Shown here piece after piece: positions 30,656 to 40,925 of a stretch of 64,000 nucleotides of DNA. The first letter of the stretch is position 1, and the number at the start of each line of letters is the position of its first letter. Made by a program: the position numbers and the translations under genes. The notes below the pieces were generated by a model. The model had not been told where the DNA came from. It made no database searches and worked only from the letters and a program-made list of their open reading frames with translations. The stretch is from Effrenium voratum (lineage: Eukaryota > Sar > Dinophyceae > Suessiales > Symbiodiniaceae): NCBI GenBank assembly GCA_963377175.1, contig CAUJNA010000829.1, forward strand, positions 1 to 64,000. The letters run 5' to 3'.

Positions 30656-31320
30656 TCATGGAGTTTCAGAGGATGTTGTCGCGCCTTGAGGCGCATCTGT
30701 GCTCCTGGCGGAAGCCTGGCTCGGCGCGTATGGCTTCTCCAGCACCTTGAACACGGTGTATCCTGTCCACTTGGCTCGCAGAGGAATGTGAGCGGAACCA
30801 TTGCGTCTCCAGTCATCGTGATCGAGAGTTTGTTTGGTACCATCTTCAAACTCAACAATCGTGGTTCTGTGCGGGGAGAGCCTCGTCACAACTACTGGGC
30901 AACCTTTTACCCCATTTGGAGTGAACAATCCACTTCTTTTCCGACTGTGAATGCGGATGAGATTACCTTGCAACTCATCATACACCCACTCGTCTGGCAT
31001 ACCTCCGTCCGGTGGCGCGTTGCTGTCACCAGGCTCTGTCACCAGGCTGCTCTACACCGTTCGGTGCTGAGCTCCCATGCTCTGCATGCACACTGCCGTC
31101 ACCGTTCGATTCGGGAACAGGTGCTGCAAACACTTCACACACGTCGCAAAAGGTTGTACACTGATGCGTCTGTGTCACGGCACACAGCAGATTTGGCACG
31201 CGCATGCCATCACCACTCTGACCCCCCTGCTCCTGCACGGTGCCGTTCGGCGTCCTGTGATCAAGGCAAGTGGGCAACTGCGCCTGCGCTCCATCTGTCT
31301 CCCTAGACAAGGGGACGTTG
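30656..31320 (-). CDS. W-G-T-Y-F-type linker domain (element E)
   Basis: Minus strand. EWVYDELQGNLIRIHSRKRS, LFTPNGVKGCPVV, HRTTIVEFEDGTKQ, WTGYTVFKVL. The order of conserved positions (YW/WVY, IRIH, LFxP, CPV, RTT, FxDG, WxGxT) matches the two copies in element C at 10770-11040 and 11246-11500. Function unknown. Integrase would be expected just upstream and is missing. Confidence 0.55.
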
Positions 31321-31349
31321 AACATCGGCACATTGTTCCGCACTCTACT

Positions 31350-32319
31350 GGCCATCTATTTTCAAGAGGGCACCATGTGCGGCATTTCTTGCGGTTCAGA
31401 GCAATGTATGGAACCCGTCCGTGTTCCCACACAAAGGTCCGTCCCTTTTTCACCTGTTGTCCAATAGACATCACCAAAGGACAGTCACGCAACACATGCA
31501 ACTGGATCTTACCTAGTGCTTTTGTACACAGATCCAGCGCACCCGTCGCCTCCAGGATTGATTTCCATGTTCAATCACTTTGGGATCGATGCCTTGCTCC
31601 AGAATGGCCCGTTCGGATCCAATGTCATGAGCTGCACCTGTGTCTCCTATCAATTCAACTGACAGGTTACGGAATTCATCCGTGATGGCGGACAATGCAA
31701 CGATGTCGCCCTCATTCATGCTAGCGATGCTTTGGCAAAGCACGTCATGCGAAGGCACCTGTGCCCCCAGGGTCAAGAAATTATCAAGCTCCGCAGGTCC
31801 AATATTACCTCCCTGCGGCGATCCGATGCTGTCCTCTGCAATCATCCCGTCAATGCACGCCAGCACCAACGGCACACTCATTCTGAGGAAGATGGGGATT
31901 GGCAACCACACTCGGGAAGCCTGCTGACAGAAGCTCTCCCACATCCTACTCAACCTTCCGCACACACTGCAGAGCGCAGACTCAGGCTTGGCATGGTTAG
32001 GCCTGTCGGAACCGGCACTCGCGGCAGTAGGCAGCGTAGCAGCAACCGCAGCTGCCGCCGCACCACCTTGCTTACCCTTGGCACCGTCCTTACCCTTACC
32101 TTTACCCTTACCCAAATCCTTTGCCCTTTTCCTTGTTGTCACCCTTCCGCTGCTGGGACTGCACGAATGCGTCCCTTGCTGCTGCTGACCCAGGCTGGCC
32201 AACGTGCTCATGCTTGCATCTGTCACCGAAGTTGCAGAACCCTGCAACACGCATTGCACAGACAAGTTTCCTGCTTCCCTCGGCATCTGCGGCCGGCACT
32301 GCAGTGTCAACAGTCTCAC
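31350..32319 (-). CDS. CCCH finger and protease of element E
   Basis: Minus strand, several frames. A CCCH finger CAMRVAGFCNFGDRCKHEH (C-x7-C-x5-C-x3-H, about 32210-32290) is followed by a Lys/Gly-rich and Ala-rich linker. The aspartic protease follows with SVELIGDTGAAHDIGSERA (about 31600-31655). Downstream KKGRTFVWEHGRVPYIALN (about 31400-31460) is the usual segment between protease and integrase. Confidence 0.75.
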
Positions 32320-33450
32320 TCTTGTTTCTTTGATTTCGTACCTCCCTGACCCTGAGCTCCCTTACCCTTCACTTCAGCGCCTCTGCCAGCGCTGGGCGCT
32401 GGCGCATCCGAGGCAGTCGCAGGCTGTGAGCTCTTCACCTGATCAGCAGGCAGGCCGGGGCGCACTGTGCTCTGAGGGTGCCTCAAACCCTTGGTCAGGT
32501 TCTCATAACTCTGATCCTCCCGACGTTCCTTCAACTCTTCCTGGATAGCACTCCACAGCCATTCGAAGGTTCGCCTCTTTGAGTTTGCTGGTGAGTCCCT
32601 AACCTTGTTCGTGACCCGTGACATGCATGGCACTCTCTTGGTTTCGTGCCAAAGCCACTGGCACATTGTTGATTCATTCGGGCGGTCATGGGGACGAAGG
32701 CCATTCCTTTTGTAGTGTGCCCTGGTGATGAAATCTTGGCAAGGCACAACGTACTTAGCAACACGAGACACGGATGCTGCGCCACTCCCTACATGATGTT
32801 GCATCTGTGGGGAGGCGTGTAACCCTGATGAGCTTCAAGTTGCGTCGCTTGTACACAGAACCCTCATATGTCTCATAGCGTTGCCAGGGCCCAGTCATTG
32901 TTCCTGCATTTGATGATGAACTAGAGGGAACAGAATCTGATGAAGAGGATGGGTCATCGTGGCCTTCACCATCACCAGAACTGAACACGGGATCTTTGCT
33001 TTCAGAGGTTTCCCCTACAAGCTCAGCAATTGGCGGGCACCTAGATTTGCTCTTTTTCCTTGTGGTTCTCCCCGGCATGGCGCCGCGCCTTGAGGCAGCG
33101 ACTTGCGCCTGCTGGGACGCTTGGTCCGCGTCATTATTGGATCCTGAGGCATGTGGCACTGGCAGACCCGATGATGCACGACTGTCTTGGCGTTGTGCCG
33201 GAATTGGGGACGAGGCCTGGCTGAACAGCCTTCTTGGGGGAATTAGATTATGCTGCTGAGCGTTCATTTCCCTAAGGCTTGATTCGGCCTGTTCCAACCT
33301 GGACATCAAAACACGAATCTGATGCTCTCTGCTGCAATGCTTCCTGTGCCTGTTGACGCACTTGTGCAATGGACTGATTAGCTTGGGACAGGACTTGCCT
33401 CTTTTCCTCCTCAGCCTCCCTAGCTGCATATGAGAAATCCATAGCCTCAC
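32316..33450 (-). CDS. Gag core region of element E
   Basis: Two overlapping minus-strand frames (32755-33450 and 32316-32804). A predicted coiled coil (RVLMSRLEQAESSLREMNAQ, about 33240-33310) leads to a Ser-rich acidic linker, then SVYKRRNLKLIRVTRLP and a region with EWLWSAIQEELKERREDQS. A Gly/Lys-rich tail precedes the CCCH finger. It is assigned as Gag from position rather than strong motif similarity. Confidence 0.5.
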
Positions 33451-33963
33451 CCCTAAACCTCCTCTGCGTGCTCAGGGCTGCTTGGATGCGTGCATTGATG
33501 AACTCTTCTAGCTGTGCTGGATCATACTACATTACCACATTACACTTGGTTCATAGTGTTTTGCTGGCTCCACTGTGTGGGTTGGCACTGACATTGGTGT
33601 GGTGTTGGATTGAGTGGTCCACGTTCAGGACATTATGTTGAGACACACTGATGCCGGAACTCATTGGGGCATCACGGGACCTGCTCATTGCCGCTGCGGG
33701 CCTGGTCATCCGGAGCATCACCTATGAACTGCGCAATCCCCACTTGGTGGAGACGCCATGTTTGCTGATTGGGCTGCACTCGTATTCTCACTGGATGTCG
33801 GATTAGTTGATGAGGATGTTGATGAGGATGGGCCGGTGTCTATGTAACTACTGGTTGCTGACAATCCTATGCGTTGCCTAGAAGAATCACTCTGCCTAAC
33901 TCTACCGGGTCGCTTAGGGTACTGTCTCGCATACACCCCCGGCCGCACTCTTGTTTCACCGGC
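33450..33963 (-). other. Degenerate Gag region of element E
   Basis: About 500 bp between two Gag frames. One short minus-strand frame (33718-33948) is Ser/Thr-rich. No motif was seen; it probably belonged to the Gag linker. Confidence 0.35.
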
Positions 33964-34512
33964 TCACACGAGCTCAGTGCACCGGCTCTTCACCCGGCGC
34001 CGCCTCTCTGCAGTCGTCTGCAATGAATGCTCCTTTTTGCAGATCTGCAACCGGCGGATGATCGTCCAAATCGACATGACAGTGTCCTCCACACGGCCTA
34101 CACGATGCACCCCAGGAACCTGCGCCTCCTCCAGTCCACACTGAAAGCACCTTTCTCTGACCTCCAAATTCACAATCGCCTGCACTATCTGATCTGCAAT
34201 GTGCCCGCCAAACTCGATTGTTTGATGAAAATCAATGCCAACAAGTGAAGCGATCTCCGGCAACTCTGGCTCGTCCGGCACCTCAATCACCACGTCTGTA
34301 CTCGATGTGGGCCTGATGCTCTGTCTCGGCACAGGGATCTCCGGCTGCTCTGGCTGTTCTGGATGCTCTGGCTGCTCTGGCTGCTCTGGATGCTCCGGCT
34401 GCTCTGGATGCTCCGGCTGCTCTGGCTGCTCTGGAAAAACCTCGAACCCTCGTCCGACTCTCTCACCCAGACGTAACCGTGGAGTCACACATGTCGATCC
34501 GGATCCGACCAC
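33964..34512 (-). CDS. Gag N-terminus of element E with P-E-Q repeats
   Basis: Minus-strand frame. Its start region carries a 15-bp minisatellite (about 34338-34432) encoding alternating P-E-Q and P-E-H tripeptides, then VVIEVPDEPELPEIASLVGID and a Cys-containing helical region (CFQCGLEEAQVPGV, VMSIWTIIRRLQIC). Function within Gag is unknown. Confidence 0.55.
   Translation of the reverse strand: MVGSGSTCVTPRLRLGERVGRGFEVFPEQPEQPEHPEQPEHPEQPEQPEHPEQPEQPEIPVPRQSIRPTSSTDVVIEVPDEPELPEIASLVGIDFHQTIEFGGHIADQIVQAIVNLEVRERCFQCGLEEAQVPGVHRVGRVEDTVMSIWTIIRRLQICKKEHSLQTTAERRRRVKSRCTELV
34338..34432. repeat. 15-bp minisatellite in element E Gag
   Basis: Repeated CTGCTCTGGATGCTC/CTGGCTGCTCTGG units, in frame, encoding PEQPEHPEQ on the minus strand. 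Confidence 0.85.
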
Positions 34513-34653
34513 GGGTGCTCCTCCTGAACCTCGACCTCTTCGGTCTCCTCTGCCGCGGCTTCAGATGCCCGTCCAGCTGCAAACCCCTCTTCGTAGGCCT
34601 GCTGCCTGGTCCGATCAGCCGTTGACCTGGCTGGCCGCACTGCAAGAGCAATG

Positions 34654-34665
34654 CGGCTGATAACC
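34654..34665 (-). promoter_or_regulatory. Primer-binding site of element E (half-tRNA type)
   Basis: The minus strand reads GGTTATCAGCCG directly after the 5' LTR, identical over 12 bases to element C. The sequence beyond differs (CATTGCTC here, TAAGCGGC in C). Confidence 0.65.
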
Positions 34666-34935
34666 CGTTGAATGCACCAGAAACTGCTCGTCCACCAAAA
34701 CGAGTGTGCGTCGGTCAAATAAAGTGGATGCAGAATACAAAATGCAAGTAGGTTTCGGCCAGTGCGATGGCGCGCAAACGAACCCGACTTATCCCAGATC
34801 ACAAGAGTAACCAAGTTGTAAATGCGAACAACCTCACAAGGGCCCCGTGGCATGGCGATTCCCACACGCGGTAGAGTCCACACTGTACATGAACGCATAC
34901 CCGCAAATCAGTAAAAGGCTCGGGGATTTTCTTCT
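34666..34935 (-). repeat. 5' LTR of element E
   Basis: 270 bp; about eight substitutions from 28157-28517 and lacking its 91-bp insert. On the minus strand the LTR starts AGAAGAAAATC and is open in the H2 frame for about 33 codons, ending at 34834. Confidence 0.92.
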
Positions 34936-36815
34936 AGTACCATGAAGATTCATAGCCACACTCAAAACTTGAGCGAGCCCTTTCGGGCCCTCTTGCAATG
35001 TAGCGGCATCGGCCTTTCTATCATAGGCGCCGCTGGCATCAGTGGCAACCTTGCTGAGTGTCAGCAAGCGGATATGACAAAATTCAGCAGCGCCTCGCCA
35101 TCTATCTCATCGACAACAACGTTGTACGCTGCTGCCGTCCTAGGCCCACCAAAAGACATGCAAAGGCATGTGCTCCACGCACACACGCCCACACGCACAC
35201 ACCCACACACACACACACGCCAACATCCACACCCACACGAGCATGCTCGCATTGATGCATTGCGTTTGACAAGGCACAGCGGATCACCAAATTCACGGCT
35301 ATCCAAATCTCCTCTATCAAAGAGATATTCGCGGGCAAAGTAGTGGTGAGACCTGCGCTGCATAAGGCTGCATCACACTTTGCTCGGCATACCGACGCAT
35401 TCCTCAACATCCAGACCCAGCCAAGCAGCAGGAGGTGCTCCTGTGGGAAGGGAAACACCTTAGGATCAATCTTCAGGCCAACTTCTAGCCCAAAACTGGT
35501 ACTTCAATCTGCTGCCAAGCGACCATGCAGGGGAAACATCTGAGCATTAGCTCCCAAGATGATTTATGATTCGGATCAAGGCCTGCAGCCCTCATGATGA
35601 CTGCATACCTCCGGGCAAAGCACAGTTCGGTCACCATGAACTGCAACAAATGTCAAACCTCAAAGCCACAATCGCTATCTTTTTTGTCAAAGCCGCGTTC
35701 TTCGAATCTCGTTCTGAAGAACCAGCTTGCTATCCTCCTTGCATCAATGCAAGGGTGTCACTGCCACTTGAAGGGACAACGATGACATGCTGCACGCGAT
35801 GCTTCTTGATTCTGTTAACCCTGCCGAGGCTCCATTGCTGCCTTGCCCATTTCGGCCTCTGGCCGCCCGTGTGCCACACCCATGTCATGCCAAGGACAAT
35901 GCTGGTCCGTGTGCATGGGACTGTCTGGCCTCATCCGCCCGCGCCATCATGTCCGTACCCTCATGGTAATTCTTCACCTTGCAGGCGTGGTGCGCACAAG
36001 AAGGCTCAGTCAGTGCCTGTTCTTTGTACATTTGACTCCAAGCCTGTGCAAGCGCTCAAAAGCCTGAATGCATTCAAGTCACCGGCTCGAAAGCTCTGAA
36101 GTCGGGCCGGTTCCCCACCTAAGCTGAATCACCTGACCTTCTTCCTTCTCCAGGTTTGAGTCTGGCCGACCCTCCCACACCCTGCCGAGCCACAATGGCC
36201 TTGTTGAAGGCTCCAGGGAAACTCAGGTCAACTTGGCGGGGGCTTACACCCCAAAGGCCAGCAAGGCTGGTCAGCTGGGTTAAGTCCTGCAAGTTCTTGT
36301 TTGCTGCAACACACATCGGCAGGACAGCTGGCGTTGCGCAACACTGGCAAGAGCACTTTGAAAGCCATGCCCTTCCGATGGCCAGTCCAGCCCTCATGCA
36401 AAACATCGCTTCAGGCCTGCTGCAAAAGATCAGGGGACACTACCCACAGTTAAGAAGGTCCTTCAAGATATTCTGCAGAAATCCAAAGAGGGCTAGCCTA
36501 AGCAGCGCACTTCTGGTGACTTGCGACCAGCACATGCCATCGTGACGCATCAAGGTGCACTGCAAGCCTGCTCGCTTGTTGCGGCAACAGCTGGACTTCA
36601 AACATTGATGTTCAAGGAACTGATTGTCGGAGTCAGACGTGTCCTGACGCAGCAAAACTACAGTCGCGCTAATTTTGTCCTCACACTTTGCAGCGCAGTG
36701 CTCACTGAGGCGAGCTATTGCAGTTGCTTGACGCCAAATGCGAGCTGTCCTGGACCAACAGGGGGAAGGTCTTTCTGGACATGTCTGAACCCAGCGCCGG
36801 CTTGCAGGCATTCAT
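34936..36815 (-). CDS. Host gene H2, multi-exon, unidentified
   Basis: Start ATG at 36815-36813 (M-N-A-C-K-P-A-L-G-S), 11 bases after a spliced-leader-like sequence. Exon 1 ends at 36706 before a consensus donor GTGAGC (36705-36700). Further exon-like segments: about 36330-36150 (LTSLAGLWGVSPRQVDLSFP), 35997-35890 (CKVKNYHEGTDMMARADEAR), 35458-35340, and the last exon about 35107-34936 (FCHIRLLTLSKVATDASGAY … GLAQVLSVAMNLHGT). The final seven codons and stop lie at 28151-28128, beyond element E. With E present the frame runs about 33 codons into the LTR. No domain recognised. Internal exon limits are approximate and both strands are partly open at 36150-36550. Confidence 0.55.
35185..35240. 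repeat. CACACGC-type short tandem repeat in H2 intron
   Basis: Runs of ACACGC/CCACAC alternating over about 55 bp between two H2 exons. Confidence 0.7.
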
Positions 36816-36826
36816 TCGCCTGCGCC

Positions 36827-36848
36827 CTTGAGCCAAGATGAGCGTAGG
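36827..36848 (-). promoter_or_regulatory. Candidate relict dinoflagellate spliced leader
   Basis: The minus strand reads CATCTTGGCTCAAG at the 3' end, 13 of 14 bases equal to the 3' end of the dinoflagellate spliced leader (CATTTTGGCTCAAG). The 5' part (CCTACGCT) aligns to CCGTAGC with mismatches and one extra base. An ATG follows 11 bases later and opens H2 exon 1. A genomic spliced-leader copy at a gene start is the mark of reintegrated trans-spliced mRNA. Confidence 0.5.
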
Positions 36849-37247
36849 TCATCCGTCAGCAAAAGGCCGACGGCACGGACGAACCCAGTCGCAGTCGAGC
36901 CCCTCTGCCATCCGGCCACCAAGACATTGGGGTTTGACTAACAAAGAAGGCCACTCCCCACCAAAAAAGAGAATGATTCCCCTTTGAGAAGATTTACCCT
37001 CCCTACAAAGGGCACCCAGAGCAAAGGTATCTCATTCCCTGCTATGGTTCAACCCCCGCCCCACACCCACCCAGTGCTCTGACGCATCAGCACGCAATCC
37101 CTTCAAGCCCTCCTGCAGAATGGCCCCGTACACAAACAGCCGGCCCAGCAGGCGATCCTTCTGCTCCGACGCCTCGGGTCAAATCGGCCACATCTGCACC
37201 ATGGTCAATACCCTTCATGTGCGCCATGGTTTACATATTGGGAGCCC
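36849..37247. other. Spacer between H5 and H2
   Basis: About 400 bp upstream of the H2 start. No convincing exon. It would contain the 3' end of H5 if the genes are tandem. Confidence 0.4.
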
Positions 37248-37884
37248 TTAGCCTAAAATCCTACCAGCCCCAAAGGCTCGTTTGACCATTGCACATTTCC
37301 AGCAAGATCTGTTCTGAGCTGAAGGCCCGGAGCCCGGACTGCAGCTCGGAGGTCTTGTCAACCAGCTGGAGCACCTCAAAAGTGTTCCGGCGGCCTTTCC
37401 TGCAAAGGGGTTTCCAAGGGGTTCAGTCTCGTTTTTGTGTCGGGACTGTGGCTTGGATAACTTGTGCTTGTTGATGGCTTGTGCCGCGCCTTCTTTAAAG
37501 TCTTTGCCTCCCTCTATCGCTTGTCTGGCAGCCCAGTCCCTGAATAGCCCTTGGCTCCCAACTGATGAAAGCTCAGCAGGGAATGCCTGCAGGACCTCTG
37601 ACAAGGCCAGGCAGAAGCCCTGTCCTGACAAAAGGTCCAACGGCTGGCATTGCGAAGACGGTTGCCTTTAGCAAAAAACCATGCCGGGCAGACGACAACA
37701 CTGCCGCGAAGACTGCGCCTCGGAGCGAGCCAAGCCAGGGCGCCAGACACGGCTCCAGCTTTGCCCTGGCTTCGGAGCCTGATGCCTTCAAAAACACACT
37801 TTGGGCAAGGCAGCTAGTGTTTTCTCCTTGCTTCATGGCTGATCTCAGCTCTTGAAAATAGCCGATGAGAATAAAAGATTGCAC
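37248..37884 (-). CDS. Host gene H5 exons, unidentified
   Basis: Minus strand, two overlapping exon-like segments: 37884 to about 37660 (SFILIGYFQELRSAMKQGEN, then LEPCLAPWLGSLRGAVFAAV) and about 37640-37380 (LLSGQGFCLALSEVLQAFPA, FRDWAARQAIEGGKDFKEGA). A short intron between them near 37640-37670 is inferred. No family recognised. It lies upstream of H2 on the same strand. Confidence 0.4.
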
Positions 37885-37889
37885 AATTG

Positions 37890-38450
37890 CATCAAAAGCC
37901 AGCCATTTCGGTAGCAGTCACTCATTGCAGCTGAAGCAAAGGCTGAAACAGCTCGAGCCACGCGCAAACACGCTTGAGTTGGCTTGGGTCAGCTTCCTGT
38001 GAAGAGTGAGCAGCCTTTGAACTAGCCATGCAGTGCTGCCCTCGTGCGCTTCATGCGCACGCGCACGAGCTCAATGCGACCTAAGGCGACCAAAGTCAAT
38101 ATCCAAACTGCTCCTGTCGTTGCGTACGTAGCGCCATCAATCGCTTCGAGCAATGCACCATGAAGAGCCCTCAGGCTCAAGCGAGTTCTTCAGGTTGAGG
38201 CCGGGTCGATCTCGACTGCTGTAAAATGTGACACTTGTCATTCGCCTGGCCAGTGGGCTGAGAAGCTGATGGACCACACAGGGTTGGCCGGCTCAAGGCA
38301 AAACCACACCTGAAGCGGCCCTGACTTCATCCTTCTTTTGCCATTTCTCCTTCTTGTGTGTCCTCATTCTGGCTACAGGCGCATGATTTGTTGCAGGGAA
38401 GCTTGTGGGCTCTCACAACGGAGCTTTTGAAAGAAGAGAGCGGGACACTG
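37890..38450. other. Unique sequence without recognised gene
   Basis: About 560 bp of mixed composition between H5 exons and the AT-rich repeat block. Nothing recognised. Confidence 0.35.
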
Positions 38451-38579
38451 TGAGCGTGCGTTTGTTTTCCCACTTTTTGAGTGGAAGCTCGAGTTGAACA
38501 ATGTTTGCATAATGTGTGTTTAAATGTCAGCTGAATTGTAAAGAGATTCGGTTGGAAAGAAATACTGTGTAAACTATCA

Positions 38580-39470
38580 ATCAAAATAGACTTATTCTAA
38601 TTAAAGTTCCATTATGAAACAGGAGTTGTGTTTGGATTCATTCCTTATCAAATGACTTCTAAACTCCAGTGTTCTATTGGGAAAAGCATTTACTTCTGCG
38701 TTCTAAATGTAAGATGCAACTCCCAGTAGGAGTCTGATCAAGGTATTTCCTTTGGGTCCTATTGAAATCCTACGAATTCCAACTGAATATTAGAGAGCGG
38801 CCGTTGGTGGAGATGTGAATTGAGTATGAAAAACGCTACAAACACTATGTTTTACGGTGGTTTCTGACCATGACAGTTCTGGGCTAGTAAACAAAAACAA
38901 TAGGACCTCTGCATTCTCTCCTTCTGAAATCTACCGAATATCTTTACCAAATTCGTCCCAATGCCTAACTGATATTAACTAGAAATTATTAAGGACAGAC
39001 TCCAATCAAATTCTATGATCTATATTGGATTTTCAATTATGAAGACCCATATTTCAATACAAAGGTTACACAGGAATTCCTTTTCCAATAGAACTGTCCT
39101 TACAAATCAGTAAGCATCTAAACAACATGTATTAAACATGCTCGGAACCTCTAAGTTATTTCCTTCCAAATTCTACTCAATATATTTGTCAAGTTCTACT
39201 TAATTCCTATCTCACATGAAAAATAATTTAATAGTGAAAAGTAGAACTTAAATAATGTTTTCTCTATTTCAAAAATTTCAAAATGGATGCTACACAGGGT
39301 GTCCTGTCCAATAGAATTGTCCTTGCAGATCAGTAGGCATTTGAGCAGCTGAACAATTTTGGGATCTCTAATTTCTTTCTTATGAACTCTACCTGATATA
39401 TTTATCAAGTTCTACTTGTATAATTCTAATCAAAACTAAGAAGAATGTAATAAGGAATGAGTGAAACCAG
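38580..39470. repeat. AT-rich degenerate tandem repeat, period about 220 bp
   Basis: Recurring phrases: CCAATAGAACTGTCCTTAC with CAGTAAGCAT (39090-39115) and CCAATAGAATTGTCCTTGC with CAGTAGGCAT (39310-39345); 'caagttctacttaattcc' and 'caagttctacttgtataa' (39190, 39405); and more distant copies from 38590. The spacing is about 210-230 bp. Composition is strongly AT-rich compared with the GC-rich surroundings. No coding sequence. Confidence 0.65.
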
Positions 39471-39559
39471 AGGAAACCATCTCTAGCTCACTGTGCTAGG
39501 GCCTGGATGTGAACTACACAAGCGCACTTGATGACAGAAGCTCTTGCAAACAGGCCGGA

Positions 39560-39960
39560 AACGGTAAAGTACAAAAACACCTCGAGACAACCAAGCAAAA
39601 ACATATTCAAGTCAGGACAGCTGACAGAGTCTTATTTTTGTTGGTTGTCTCAAGGTTTTTCGCACTAAATACAAAAAACATTGAGAAAACCAAACAAAAA
39701 AACAAAAAACAGAAAAAGACTAGCCCCCCCAAGCCAGAGGTTGTTTTTGTGTGTTTGGGAAAAATGTGAAAAACCTCAAAAAAAAGCAAGACTTCCCCGA
39801 CATGTGCCACAGTCTTGTTTGTGTGTCTTTTTTTGGTTTTCTCGAGATGTTTTGCGTTCTTGGGAAAAGTGTCAAACATATCGTGTCTTTTTAACAACAA
39901 AAACCATAGAAAAGCGCACGCTCAGGATGTACAAAACGATGTTTGACGTCGCCTAATTTG
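39560..39960. repeat. Palindromic AT-rich repeat with CTCGAGACAACC arms
   Basis: CTCGAGACAACCAAGCAAAAAC (about 39580) is complementary to TTGTTGGTTGTCTCAAGG (39637-39655), separated by a loop of about 40 bases. Further related T-rich and A-rich blocks follow to 39945 (including TTTTCTCGAGATG near 39838). It resembles a small non-autonomous hairpin element. No target duplication was identified. Confidence 0.45.
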
Positions 39961-40364
39961 GAGACAAACCCATGTCACGCAGCTGTCAATTGCGGCAACC
40001 CCTTCATACCAAGCGGGGATAAAACCAAAATGGGGGCACTTGCGGCACTTGCCCCACGTGCACTTCAATTCAATTCACCGAACTGCCAGTATACAGTATA
40101 CTCAGCGTAGCCGTTCGGAATACCGAAAATTACCTGATGCGCCGAGTGCCCGGCCTCCGGCGGGGGTACTCCTCCAGCTCGCCGCGCTTGCGACGGGAGC
40201 AGAGCAGCCGCACGAAGGCCTTCAGCCGGCTCAGCACGTTGCCGTCCTCGCGCCCGTAACAGGCTTTTTACAGCTTCATACAGGTTCCTACGCGCTTCAC
40301 CAGAACACGACTGTGGCATTACAGTGAAAATAGTGGTGTCCTTTCCTTCGAACAAACAGCTTTT

Positions 40365-40915
40365 TACATGGGTGCGGATTTATTTTGTTTTGTTTTCCCC
40401 CCGTTGTTGGTGGTTGTTTTCAAATTTAGTATTCTACAGCATTTTCTCACGAAATTTACGTAGTCCGTCAACATCCCCAGCATAGTTTTCAACATCCCCC
40501 GCATGCCAATTCACCAGCAAATCATGGGTAAAACTAAATTAGAAGTAGCGGGCGGCTGGGCGGAGTCGAAAAAACTCATGATTCAAATAGGGGCGCAAGT
40601 GAATCTCTGAAAAAAAGTCTATCAATTGGCGGGGGGGGGGGCGGCAGCTCCCCCACGATGTTCGAAAAAGTGATGACTCAATTAGGGGTGCAACGATTCA
40701 AGAAAGGGTGGGATAGAACATAAAAAGCGGGGGCGTCCCGGGCGGCAGCCGCCCCCCTATGCTGTTCGAAGACGTCCACCTGCCGGAGAGGATTTGGGAA
40801 TGCAGAGGATGCGAAGCGCCAAAATACCACCAAAAGCCGCATAAACCAACAAGAAGCCGAAAAGCCAAGAAGCCAAAAAGCCAAGAAGCCAAAGCCGAGA
40901 AGCCAGAAAACCAAG
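40365..40915 (+). repeat. Dispersed composite repeat, copy 1
   Basis: Shares with 57325-58560, in the same orientation: GGGTGCGGATTTATTTT start, ACAGCATTTTCTC, CAACATCCCCAGCAT, TTTTCAACATCCCCCGCATG, then a G-run/C-run hairpin unit with ATGTTCGAA and GATTCAA, then CACCTGCCG, GGGAATGCAGAGGATGCGAA, CCGCATAAACCAACAAGAAG and an AAGCC-type array. Its right end meets the remaining 3' part of element D at about 40920. Confidence 0.8.
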
Positions 40916-40925
40916 AATGATGCGG

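Larger units (their letters stand above)
28157..34935 (-). mobile_element. Complete but integrase-less copia element E
   Basis: Direct LTRs at 28157-28517 (361 bp) and 34666-34935 (270 bp), with about eight substitutions and one 91-bp indel, flanked by the identical 5-bp duplication AGTAC (28152-28156, 34936-34940). Minus strand. A purine tract (minus AGAGAGGGGGG) abuts the 3' LTR at 28518. Internal order: Gag with PEQ repeats, CCCH finger, protease, W-G-T-Y-F domain, PC-motif domain, RT, RNase H. No integrase remains. It lies in the last exon of H2. LTR divergence (about 3%) makes it the oldest of the three dated elements. Confidence 0.92.

Noticed and set aside
34338..34432. CRISPR-like array
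   Set aside because: Contiguous 15-bp units without spacers, in frame in Gag; a minisatellite.
38450..39470. Organelle-derived DNA
   Set aside because: AT-rich, but no organelle gene, rRNA fragment or tRNA was recognised, and the internal repeats explain the composition.
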